Below the pieces are notes generated by a model. That model did no database searches, had not been told where the DNA came from, and saw only the letters and a program-made list of their open reading frames with translations. Positions 1 to 6,596 of a stretch of DNA of 10,392 bases are shown piece by piece. The position numbers were made by a program, and so were the translations under genes. Origin of the DNA: CAYOVG01 sp964407285 (GTDB taxonomy: Bacteria; Desulfobacterota; Syntrophobacteria; Syntrophobacterales; Syntrophobacteraceae); the NCBI GenBank assembly GCA_964407285.1, contig CAYOVG010000264.1, positions 1-10,392 on the forward strand, read 5' to 3'. Position 1 is the stretch's first letter; each line of letters opens with the position of its first letter.

Positions 1-196
1 GGAGCTGTCGAGGGTCCAGATGCTCGCGGACCCGCCCTCTCCCGACCAGAGCAGGGTCCTCGTTCCATCGGGGTTAACGGTGTAGCTCACCGGAGTCCAC
101 CCGCCGTAAGGGCCATGGTTAACGTAGGTTATCCCTCCATTGGAGCTGTCGAGGGTCCAGATGCTCGCGGACCCGCCCTCTCCCGACCAGAGCAGG
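1..196 (-). repeat. 47-residue C-terminal repeat (141-bp period), at least one and a half copies
   Basis: Bases 1-55 and 142-196 are identical, giving an exact 141-bp period in frame (47 residues). The shared block encodes LLWSGEGG followed by SASIWTLDSS. The part between the blocks carries GPYGGWTPVSYTVNPDGT. The array continues beyond the left edge, so copy number cannot be given. Complete identity over 55 bp contrasts with the diverged GloVer units next to it and suggests recent duplication or gene conversion. Confidence 0.85.
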
Positions 197-1251
197 CTTT
201 TCGTGGCGGAGTCGGTCAGTGAGAAAACAATGCCACTATTGCCGGAACCTCCCTCGGAAGTCGTCCCGTAGAGGGTGGAGCCCGAAAGGGTAAGAGATCC
301 ATAAGGGGTGGAACCATCGGTTGCGCTACCGCTGAAGCTGTGCACTACATGGAACCCGGAGCCGTCCTTGTTGATCTGAAAGATTGTACCGTAGCCTCCG
401 TTTGCGCCTCCATACTGCATCATCCCGTAGAGCGTGGACCCGGAAACGGCGAGGGAACCGTAAGGATAAGCCCCATCGTTGCTGCCGCTGAAGTCGTACA
501 GAACCTGGAATCCTGTTCCGTCCGTTTCGATCTTGAAAATATTGCCGTTGTCGTTAGCCCCTCCGTAGTTGGTCATTCCGTAGAGGGTGGATCCCGAGAG
601 GGTAAGATCTCCGCAAGGACCTTCCCCATCGCTTGTATTACCAGTGTGGAAGTCGTGCAGGATTCGATATCCGGAGCCGTCCGTGTTTACCTGGAAAATC
701 GTACCGTAGCCCCCGTTGGCGCCTCCCCTCGAGGTCATCCCGTAGAGGGTGGACCCCGAGAGGGTGAGGGAACCGTAAGGGGCAGCCCCATCGGTTGAGC
801 CTCCGCTGAAGCTGTAGAGGACCTGGTAGCCGGAGCCGTCCGTGTTCATCCTGAAGATGGCGCCGTAGCCCCCGTTGGCCCCTCCCCCGGAAGTCATCCC
901 GTAGAGCGTGGACCCCGAAAGGATGAGGGAGCCATAAGGATAGGCTCCATCGGTTGTGCCGCCGTTGAAATTGTGCAGCACCCGGTAACCGGAGCCGTCC
1001 GTGTTGATCTGAAAAATCGTGCCATGGTGGCTGGAGCCCCCAAAAGCTGTCATCCCAAAGAGGGTGGACCCCGAGAGGGCGAAAGAGCCTTGCGGGTATC
1101 CCCCATCGCCTTGGGAAGCCTCAGGCTTGAAGTCGTGCAGGTTGAAGAACGCGGCCTGCGAAACAGAGGAGCTCCAGAGGACCATCGCCATGCAGATGAA
1201 TGCCGCGATGCTTATGAGCAGCCAACGCGTATATCCGTTTCTTCTTCTCAT
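1..1251 (-). CDS. Secreted GloVer-type tandem-repeat protein (partial, C-terminus beyond left edge)
   Basis: Minus-strand reading frame open for all 417 codons in the window, with no stop before the left edge. Residues 1-34 form a signal peptide: a basic start (MRRRNGYTRW), a hydrophobic core at about 11-26 and a likely cut after SVSQA. Residues about 50-350 hold six units of 51-54 residues with the core GSLxLSGSTLYGMTxxGGANGGYGxIFxxNTDGSG, typical of GloVer-type repeats (TIGR03803). Residues 353-417 then switch to a different 47-residue repeat containing LLWSGEGG, SASIWTLDSS, GPYGGWTP and YTVNPDGT. The protein is therefore exported, probably to the periplasm or cell surface. A beta-propeller-like fold is inferred from the Gly/Trp-rich repeats; the function of this family is not known. 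The ATG at 1251 is preceded by AAAAGGT five bases upstream. It lies 93 bp downstream of the metallophosphoesterase gene on the same strand and may be co-transcribed with it. Confidence 0.85.
   Translation of the reverse strand, partial: MRRRNGYTRWLLISIAAFICMAMVLWSSSVSQAAFFNLHDFKPEASQGDGGYPQGSFALSGSTLFGMTAFGGSSHHGTIFQINTDGSGYRVLHNFNGGTTDGAYPYGSLILSGSTLYGMTSGGGANGGYGAIFRMNTDGSGYQVLYSFSGGSTDGAAPYGSLTLSGSTLYGMTSRGGANGGYGTIFQVNTDGSGYRILHDFHTGNTSDGEGPCGDLTLSGSTLYGMTNYGGANDNGNIFKIETDGTGFQVLYDFSGSNDGAYPYGSLAVSGSTLYGMMQYGGANGGYGTIFQINKDGSGFHVVHSFSGSATDGSTPYGSLTLSGSTLYGTTSEGGSGNSGIVFSLTDSATKSLLWSGEGGSASIWTLDSSNGGITYVNHGPYGGWTPVSYTVNPDGTRTLLWSGEGGSASIWTLDSS
202..1104 (-). repeat. Six GloVer-type coding repeats, period about 153-162 bp
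   Basis: Within the secreted repeat protein, the motif encoding GSTLYGM recurs with its DNA anchor near positions 266, 425, 578, 739, 899 and 1055, giving a period of 153-162 bp (51-54 residues). Units are clearly related but diverged. The first has FGM and SSHH in place of YGM and ANGG, and the last lacks the NTDGSG tail and runs into LTDSATKS before the next repeat type begins. Varied unit lengths and scattered substitutions point to an old repeat array rather than a recent expansion. Confidence 0.8.
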
Positions 1252-1256
1252 TTTTT

Positions 1257-1263
1257 ACCTTTT
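1257..1263 (-). promoter_or_regulatory. Ribosome binding site of the GloVer-repeat gene
   Basis: On the minus strand AAAAGGT ends five bases before the ATG at 1251. It is a modest Shine-Dalgarno match, but together with the signal peptide that follows directly it fixes this start codon. Confidence 0.55.
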
Positions 1264-1344
1264 GGAAACCCGCTTGATCGGTTACGTTTCAAATCCGGAA
1301 ATCCACGGAAAAACCTGGTATTCTAATAAGACATCCTCTAGCGG

Positions 1345-3240
1345 TTAACGGTTTTGGCGCCGTGGCTTGAGTTTACCGATTTTATCCTGCATTGCAGGGG
1401 TTAACTGGTTGACAAGCTCCGCATTGTATACCCCGGAAGAGTTATCCATGCCGGCTCCCTGCGCTATATCGAGATTAGAATAGTTCTTCTTGACCGAGGC
1501 TGAATAACACCCGAATATCTCTTGCGTTGCGATCCCGCACGATCGCGACATCAATGCGGGGGATGATGATCCGTCTGCGAGAGTGGCCGGATTGGCGGCG
1601 GGATCGACAGAGAGCACGAAGGTAGAGATACTATTGTCACTGTTGCGAACGATCTTGAAGCGACGGAACTGTTGAGGAAAATCCCTTAACGATGGTGTTT
1701 CGACCATCCAGAAGCCCTTTGTGAGATCGCCGTCGGATGATGGCTGTGGAGTAATGGTGTTGCGGTGGACATGTCCTGCGATCCACATCAGGAGGTTTGG
1801 ATAGCTGTGGAGTGTATCGAGCAGATTCTGCTGAGTTACAGCAGCAGACGGCGCCCAGATATTCATGTATTTAGCCGGACTCTGCATTGGCATTTGCGCG
1901 TAGGGATTGATCGGGATATGCGCGCAGATGATCATAAGTTCGCCCGCATTCTGACCATCTTCGAGTTCACTTACGAGCCACTCGTAACGGCTTTGGTCGA
2001 GAGCGGCATAGGCGCTGCCGGACTTGTCGATATCGTCGAGAACGATGACCTTGATGGGGATATCGGCCCTGGGATAGAAGTGATAGCAGGCAAATTCGTT
2101 GTTGATCATTTGCTGAGTGAACCCGTGGCCGACGGGTCTGGACGTGCTGTTGAGGAATTCGCTCATCCATTCGCCCGTCGAGAGCGCACGGCGACTCGAA
2201 TCGGCGGCAATCCGAGGGGGAGTGGCATAATGCGATTCCGGTCCTGCATATATGACGTCCCCGAATTCCGTGGAGCCATCGACGACACCCATGTAGTAGC
2301 CACGATTGCCAAGGATTTGAGACCAATTTGGGGGTGAATAATTAATCGGATCGATATTGAGGACATCGGATCCGATATGGGTGCTTCGGGTGTAATCGGT
2401 TTGTAGGGTGGAGCCCAGCCAGAACTGATCGTGGTTCCCGATGGCCTGATACCATTTGATCGATTTGTCGAGTCCGGCTGCCTGGTATGGCTTTTGATAA
2501 AGAATGCCGTCGGCTCCTATGTGAGCCCCGGAACTCGGGGTGATCAGCTTGCCGTCGAGGACATCGATATACCATCTGAGTTCGTTGTATTGATTGTTGT
2601 TGACCGCATCGCCGAGACTGATGCCGAAATCAAACGACTCCTGCTTGTGCAAGGCGTTGATCGTCTGGACAGCGGCATCGAGGACATGGGTCGTATAGAG
2701 TACGGTACCCGAATAACACGACGAATTGCCTGCGGATACTCCATCTACCGTGTAAGGCTCCGGATAATGATAACCCAGTGCGAGAACCTGAGCCGAGCAC
2801 TCTTTGTCGGTGATGTGGATGTCGCTCATGGTGAAGAAGGACAAGAGCGTCGTGGCCGATGGATCAGCGTTCGACTGTCCGATCTGTCCGGTCTGCATGT
2901 CGGGTCTAACGTAAGCGACGCCGGACCCATTGGGGTTGCCGTTCTCATCCTTGCCCCACACGCCATAGCCGTTCGCTGCGTATTGAGAAATCTGAACCGG
3001 CCGGAGCATCGTGCCGGGATATGGAGCGGGCGGGGCCGTGGGTATGATGGTCTTTTCGAGCGTCGTGTAGACATTCGATGAGATCGGGTACGATGGCGCG
3101 GGTGGGCCCACTCCGGCGGCAAACACCCTCTTCAGGCGCCCGAGAGTAGGAAATTGCATTCCAAATGCTGCCGCGGAACCGGCGCAGTACTTCAAGAAGT
3201 TTCTTCTTGACGCGTTCATTGGAATCTCTGGTCTCTTCAT
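1345..3240 (-). CDS. Tat-exported metallophosphoesterase, TIGR03768-like
   Basis: 631-residue calcineurin-like phosphoesterase. The start is a Tat signal: SRRNFLK with the twin arginines at residues 12-13, then a moderately hydrophobic stretch (about 18-30), so it should be exported folded to the periplasm. All five metal-site blocks are present in order: SDIH (D140, H142), GD (D211), GNHD (N269, H270), AHIPIN (H441) and GHVH (H490, H492). A two-metal phosphoesterase active site is therefore intact. The substrate is not readable; phosphomonoesters, diesters or nucleotides are all possible. Long spacing between blocks and the C-terminal region after GHVH match the TIGR03768 family as I remember it. 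The ATG at 3240 is preferred over an in-frame TTG at 3285 because AGGGAG lies seven bases upstream of it and the Tat motif then sits close to the N-terminus. The secreted repeat gene follows 93 bp downstream on the same strand. Confidence 0.88.
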   Translation of the reverse strand: MKRPEIPMNASRRNFLKYCAGSAAAFGMQFPTLGRLKRVFAAGVGPPAPSYPISSNVYTTLEKTIIPTAPPAPYPGTMLRPVQISQYAANGYGVWGKDENGNPNGSGVAYVRPDMQTGQIGQSNADPSATTLLSFFTMSDIHITDKECSAQVLALGYHYPEPYTVDGVSAGNSSCYSGTVLYTTHVLDAAVQTINALHKQESFDFGISLGDAVNNNQYNELRWYIDVLDGKLITPSSGAHIGADGILYQKPYQAAGLDKSIKWYQAIGNHDQFWLGSTLQTDYTRSTHIGSDVLNIDPINYSPPNWSQILGNRGYYMGVVDGSTEFGDVIYAGPESHYATPPRIAADSSRRALSTGEWMSEFLNSTSRPVGHGFTQQMINNEFACYHFYPRADIPIKVIVLDDIDKSGSAYAALDQSRYEWLVSELEDGQNAGELMIICAHIPINPYAQMPMQSPAKYMNIWAPSAAVTQQNLLDTLHSYPNLLMWIAGHVHRNTITPQPSSDGDLTKGFWMVETPSLRDFPQQFRRFKIVRNSDNSISTFVLSVDPAANPATLADGSSSPALMSRSCGIATQEIFGCYSASVKKNYSNLDIAQGAGMDNSSGVYNAELVNQLTPAMQDKIGKLKPRRQNR

Positions 3241-3247
3241 GAATTTA

Positions 3248-3253
3248 CTCCCT
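3248..3253 (-). promoter_or_regulatory. Ribosome binding site deciding the metallophosphoesterase start
   Basis: Minus-strand AGGGAG ends seven bases before the ATG at 3240. The longer reading frame would start with a TTG at 3285 that has no comparable site and would push the twin-arginine motif away from the N-terminus. Confidence 0.65.
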
Positions 3254-3665
3254 ATACTTCGGTCACCCTGATCCGTGGCGATCAATCAGACGTACTCCCA
3301 AATTGTGCAGGCGCCGAATCCGTCTCATGAATACAGGTAATGCCGGGAACTCCGGATACCGGCTTCCGCCGGGGCGCCGTCAAAAGCATGTGCTATGGGG
3401 ATGCACTTTGGAATGTGACGCAATTTTGGATCATATCGGCAACATAATAAAGGTTCTTGAATCTATTTTTGAGATACGTTTGAACTTCATCCGGGAAGGG
3501 GAGAATGGCAGAATCAAAATTTGTCAAAAATACCACTGTGTGATCCCAAGCTCGCAACGCGTCTTGGGAATCCGAACCCGTGATCCGCCTCATCCTCATG
3601 GCGTGCAAAACTCGTAACCCGCAACCGGAATCCGACTCGTCTTCCACTCTCCCATATCCCTCAAA

Positions 3666-3682
3666 ATTCAGTTGAACTGAAT
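3666..3682. promoter_or_regulatory. 17-bp perfect palindrome, candidate operator
   Basis: ATTCAGTT-G-AACTGAAT is a perfect inverted repeat with 8-bp arms around one central base. It contains the TTGAAC (3672-3677) proposed as the -35 box of the kinase-cluster promoter, which is the usual position for a dimeric repressor site. The regulator is unknown. A chance palindrome is possible, but eight matched pairs in an AT-rich promoter-like stretch make an operator reasonable. Confidence 0.4.
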
Positions 3683-3699
3683 CCGGCTTGTGGTATTAT
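3672..3699 (+). promoter_or_regulatory. Candidate sigma-70-type promoter for the kinase cluster
   Basis: TTGAAC (3672-3677) and TATTAT (3694-3699) are separated by 16 bp and match the TTGACA/TATAAT consensus at four and five positions. This is the best such pair I found upstream of the heme kinase. It would give a leader of roughly 185 bases before the GTG start. This is pattern matching only; other promoters may exist. Confidence 0.35.
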
Positions 3700-3878
3700 G
3701 TGAACTCACATTCAGGTCTACTGGCGATTTAATCCCTTTGATAAACGGTAGGGTCAAGAAAAACCGCGATGGGCGTTGGCCGGCCGGTATGGCTGTACCG
3801 TTGCATGACTGTTTGAACGAGGCTGCATTCACCCTATTCACCCCCCATTCGCCGGAGAGTATGCGATAGAGCCGACGT

Positions 3879-3884
3879 AGGAGG
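3879..3884 (+). promoter_or_regulatory. Strong ribosome binding site for the heme kinase (GTG start)
   Basis: AGGAGG is a full consensus Shine-Dalgarno sequence, five bases before the GTG at 3890. It supports the unusual GTG start, which is followed directly by a basic N-terminus and the first membrane helix. Confidence 0.8.
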
Positions 3885-3889
3885 AAATA

Positions 3890-6400
3890 GTGAAGGTCTT
3901 CGGCCGGACCCTTACCGCGAGAAACGCCGTCGCTTTGTCCTTTGCGGCTGCATTTATACTGGCGGCTACCGTATGTACGTTCCTGATCAAATACAATACA
4001 AGGCAGCGGGCGCTGGTTGAGGCGGAGGAAAAGGCCCGGATTTTTCTCGATCAGAATCGTGCCCTTCTGAGTCATTTTCGCGACGAGATTCGCCCAAAGC
4101 TTCTGACCATGGAGTGGAATGCCGCTCCGGACGCTTTCGATCCCGCTCTCATGTCTTCCTTTTATACATTGAGGAAGGTAAACGAAGGCTATAACAGCTT
4201 CGGCGGTACATCGTACCATTACCGGGTCTGTGCGGTGAATGCGCGCAGTCCGCTGAGCGAGGCCGACTCCTACGAGGCCGGTATCATTAAAAGATTCAAC
4301 GATCACCCCGATAATCCCGAGCACAACTCCGTGCGTGAAATCGACGGCGTCCCGTGCATGGTGATCATGAGAGCCGGCACGAGGGTCAACGAATCGTGCA
4401 TGCGCTGCCATTCCGCGCCGGAGGCCGCCCCCGCGGAACTCGTCGAGCGCTACGGCCGGGAACGCGGGTTCGCCTGGCAGGCGGGCCGGATCGTATCGGC
4501 TTACACCGTTCGTGTTCCTCTGTCCGAAGCGCTCGAAGCGGCAAACGGCTTTGCGATGCACCTGTGCGTGGTGCTGGGAGGCACTTTGCTTGGCCTCTAC
4601 GCCCTGCTGACCTGGCTGGCCGACCGGTTCGTGTTCAGGCCGCTGAATCTCGTGGGGGACAGGGCGGCTCGCATCGCGGTATCGCCCGATGAGTATGCGG
4701 GCGAGGAGGTCCCTCTGCCTCCGGGAGTCGAACTGCGCAGGCTCACCTCTTCCTTCAACGATATGTCCAGGGCCGTTCGAGCGGAGAAAGACCAACTGAA
4801 GAGTCTTGTGGAGCTTAGGACGGTTCAATTGCTGGCCACCGCACAGGCGCTCGACGAGGAGGCGGAGGAGCGCAAACGCTCCGATTCGCTCGTGAGGATG
4901 CAAAGAGACCTGGGAATCAGGTTGGGCTCCAGAATGAGTCTCTCCGATGCCCTGGCTCTCATTCTCGATACCGCCGTCCAGGTGTCGGAGATGGACTGCG
5001 GCGGGGTGTATCTCATCGGAGAATCCCCCGGAGCGCTGGAACTCGTCGTACACAAGGGAGCATCGGACGCAATCGCCCGGTCCCGGGCTCCGTTCGGATT
5101 TTCCCTCGAGCATCTGCAGTTATTGATGCGTGGCGAGCCCATTTATGTTTCCCGCGCCGGATCATCCGAAGGGGAAGGGGAGGCCGTCGCGCTCCCACCC
5201 CCGCCGCCGGAAGATCTGATGACGATGGCGGCTCTACCCGTAATGAACGACGGCAAGGCTATCGCCTGCGTCTGCGTGGCCTCCCGCTCCGGGACGGAAG
5301 TGCCCGTCCACGCCAGGGTGGCGCTCGAGGCCATCGCATCGCAAACCGGAAGCGTGATCGCCCGGCTCGAAAGCGAGCAGCAGCTCATGGAGAGCGAGGA
5401 GAAGTACCGGAGGCTTTTCCATAACGAGCTTACCGCCATTTCGATTTTCGACATCGACACCCTGCGGTTTCTCGATGTGAATGAGGCGTATGAGCAGCTA
5501 TACGGCTATTCGAGGCGTGAGATCCTCGAGGACATGAGTGTCCACGACATCAGCGTCGAGCATGAGAAGTCCGACGATGCCGTGAAAGAGGCCGTTGCGG
5601 GCGGGACCGTCTTTATACCGTTGAGATACCATCGCAAGAAGGACGGGACCGTTTTTCCGGTGGAGATAGTCGGAGGGCCCTACATGTGGAAAGGGCGCAG
5701 GGTCATGTTTGCAATGGCCAGGGACATAACATCGCGGAAGAACTCCGAGGATCGCATCGCCGCGGCTCTCGGAGAAAAAGAAGTTCTTCTGAGAGAGATT
5801 CACCACAGGGTCAAGAACAACCTGCAGATTGTCTGCAGTCTGCTCAGCCTTCAGTCGAGGTCCGTGCAGGACCGGAATGTGCAAGATGTGTTGCGGGAGA
5901 CTCGGGACCGGATTTTGTCCATGGCGTTCATTCACGACAGGCTTTGCGACTCGCCCGATATGTCGAGCGTCGATATGGGCGGCTATCTCCGTGATCTCGC
6001 CGCGCACCTGGTTCATTCGTACAGCACCGGCCGGGTTGGCGTGGACATGAGGATAGCGGTGCAGGATTCGTTGAATGGTTCGATGAGCATCGATGCGGCG
6101 ATATCATGCGGTCTGATACTGAATGAACTTGTCTCCAACGCTCTCAAGCACGCGTTTCCGGGCGGCAGGCGCGGCGTCTTGCTGGTGGAGCTGAAAGCCG
6201 GGGAGGGAGACCGCCTGTGCCTGATCGTCAGTGACGACGGGGTCGGAATTCCTCCGGATGCGGATCCGGGTATGGGCATGGATGCGTGCCGGTCGTTGGG
6301 CTTCAAGCTCGTCAATCGGCTCGTGGGGAAACTCGAGGGCAGTATCGTATTGGAGCGAGAGGGCGGCACGGCGTTCAGGATCGAATTCCCGCGCGGGTGA
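3890..6400 (+). CDS. Heme-binding multi-sensor histidine kinase (Tll0287/DUF3365-HAMP-GAF-PAS-HisKA_2)
   Basis: 836-residue membrane kinase. Residues about 13-34 and 221-243 are membrane helices enclosing a periplasmic domain (about 35-220) of the Tll0287-like/DUF3365 type. It carries a c-type heme motif, C170-M-R-C173-H174, so heme is probably bound covalently and the domain senses redox state or a small gas. Next come a HAMP-like linker (about 244-300), a coiled segment (300-335), a GAF domain (about 335-495, interrupted by a Pro-rich LPPPPPEDL loop) and a PAS domain (about 503-618). The C-terminus is a HisKA_2 kinase: the HHRVKNN box at 638-644 (phospho-acceptor probably H639), the N box NELVSN (N745, N750) and DDGVGIP at 782-788. 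There is no receiver domain, so phosphate must pass to a separate protein; the next gene, 196 bp on, begins with one. The GTG start has a consensus ribosome site. Ligands for GAF and PAS cannot be named. Confidence 0.88.
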   Translation: MKVFGRTLTARNAVALSFAAAFILAATVCTFLIKYNTRQRALVEAEEKARIFLDQNRALLSHFRDEIRPKLLTMEWNAAPDAFDPALMSSFYTLRKVNEGYNSFGGTSYHYRVCAVNARSPLSEADSYEAGIIKRFNDHPDNPEHNSVREIDGVPCMVIMRAGTRVNESCMRCHSAPEAAPAELVERYGRERGFAWQAGRIVSAYTVRVPLSEALEAANGFAMHLCVVLGGTLLGLYALLTWLADRFVFRPLNLVGDRAARIAVSPDEYAGEEVPLPPGVELRRLTSSFNDMSRAVRAEKDQLKSLVELRTVQLLATAQALDEEAEERKRSDSLVRMQRDLGIRLGSRMSLSDALALILDTAVQVSEMDCGGVYLIGESPGALELVVHKGASDAIARSRAPFGFSLEHLQLLMRGEPIYVSRAGSSEGEGEAVALPPPPPEDLMTMAALPVMNDGKAIACVCVASRSGTEVPVHARVALEAIASQTGSVIARLESEQQLMESEEKYRRLFHNELTAISIFDIDTLRFLDVNEAYEQLYGYSRREILEDMSVHDISVEHEKSDDAVKEAVAGGTVFIPLRYHRKKDGTVFPVEIVGGPYMWKGRRVMFAMARDITSRKNSEDRIAAALGEKEVLLREIHHRVKNNLQIVCSLLSLQSRSVQDRNVQDVLRETRDRILSMAFIHDRLCDSPDMSSVDMGGYLRDLAAHLVHSYSTGRVGVDMRIAVQDSLNGSMSIDAAISCGLILNELVSNALKHAFPGGRRGVLLVELKAGEGDRLCLIVSDDGVGIPPDADPGMGMDACRSLGFKLVNRLVGKLEGSIVLEREGGTAFRIEFPRG

Positions 6401-6596
6401 ATGCGGGATCGGACGGACCACTTCGCGGGTGGTGGCGTGAAAACCGTGGAGACGGAAGTCGGTGGTCGGAAGTCGGAGATCGGAGATCGGATTGAAGAGA
6501 GTTCTTCCGACTTCCGACCACCGATTGCCGACTTCCGTCCGGTGGTTGGATAACGGAGATCGGAAACCGAAGCGTTTTGCGCGGTCAAGGTGTGTT
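6401..6596 (+). repeat. Spacer with degenerate 7-bp repeats forming a long hairpin
   Basis: The spacer between the two kinase genes is filled with GGAAGTC- and GGAGATC-type heptamers (for example the tandem run at 6475-6491 and again near 6554-6564). Bases 6459-6477 pair perfectly with 6506-6524 (19 bp). Alternatively 6451-6462 pairs with 6528-6539 (12 bp) and 6463-6477 with 6506-6520 (15 bp), leaving a 7-base bulge at 6521-6527. The loop is 28 bases. There is no T-run after it, so it is not a normal intrinsic terminator. It lies in the transcript if the two kinase genes are co-transcribed, where it could affect read-through, RNA processing or stability. The open frame of the next gene runs back through it, but the product there is an Arg/Ser-rich stretch unlike any domain. 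Confidence 0.75.

Larger units (their letters stand above)
3241..3889. other. Divergent non-coding region (about 650 bp)
   Basis: Lies between the divergently transcribed metallophosphoesterase and heme-kinase genes. It is clearly more AT-rich than its surroundings, especially about 3420-3540 and 3655-3720. Two short overlapping open frames (3303-3617 plus, 3393-3647 minus) have no family resemblance and no convincing start context, so I treat it as non-coding. It holds a small hairpin (CCGGC-TTCC-GCCGG, 3359-3372), another with a 7-bp stem (3544-3550 with 3563-3569, TCCCAAG/CTTGGGA, 12-base loop), a minus-strand TTGACA (3522-3527) without a good -10 box, a short run related to the heptamer repeats seen elsewhere (about 3611-3640), and the palindrome and candidate promoter listed separately. 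Promoters for both flanking genes should lie here. Confidence 0.6.

Noticed and set aside
340..1326. Plus-strand open frames at 340-798 and 973-1326
   Set aside because: They are antisense shadows of the repeat protein. The minus frame has a signal peptide and clear repeat units; the plus frames only mirror the DNA repeat period.
3522..3527. Consensus TTGACA on the minus strand as a promoter for the metallophosphoesterase
   Set aside because: No reasonable -10 box is found 16-18 bp downstream; the following bases are GC-rich (TCTCCC).
3303..3647. Small frames of 104 and 84 residues in the divergent spacer
   Set aside because: They overlap each other on opposite strands, lack convincing ribosome sites and resemble no family.
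3241..3889. A cyclic-di-GMP or other known riboswitch in the divergent spacer
   Set aside because: I found no conserved core that I could recognise on either strand.
3668..5113. Long minus-strand frame of 481 residues opposite the heme kinase
   Set aside because: It lies against a frame with recognisable membrane, heme and GAF features and has no family resemblance. GC-rich third positions commonly leave such antisense frames open.
6417..6433. Hairpin ACCAC-loop-GTGGT after the heme kinase, as a terminator
   Set aside because: The stem is only five pairs and no T-run follows.
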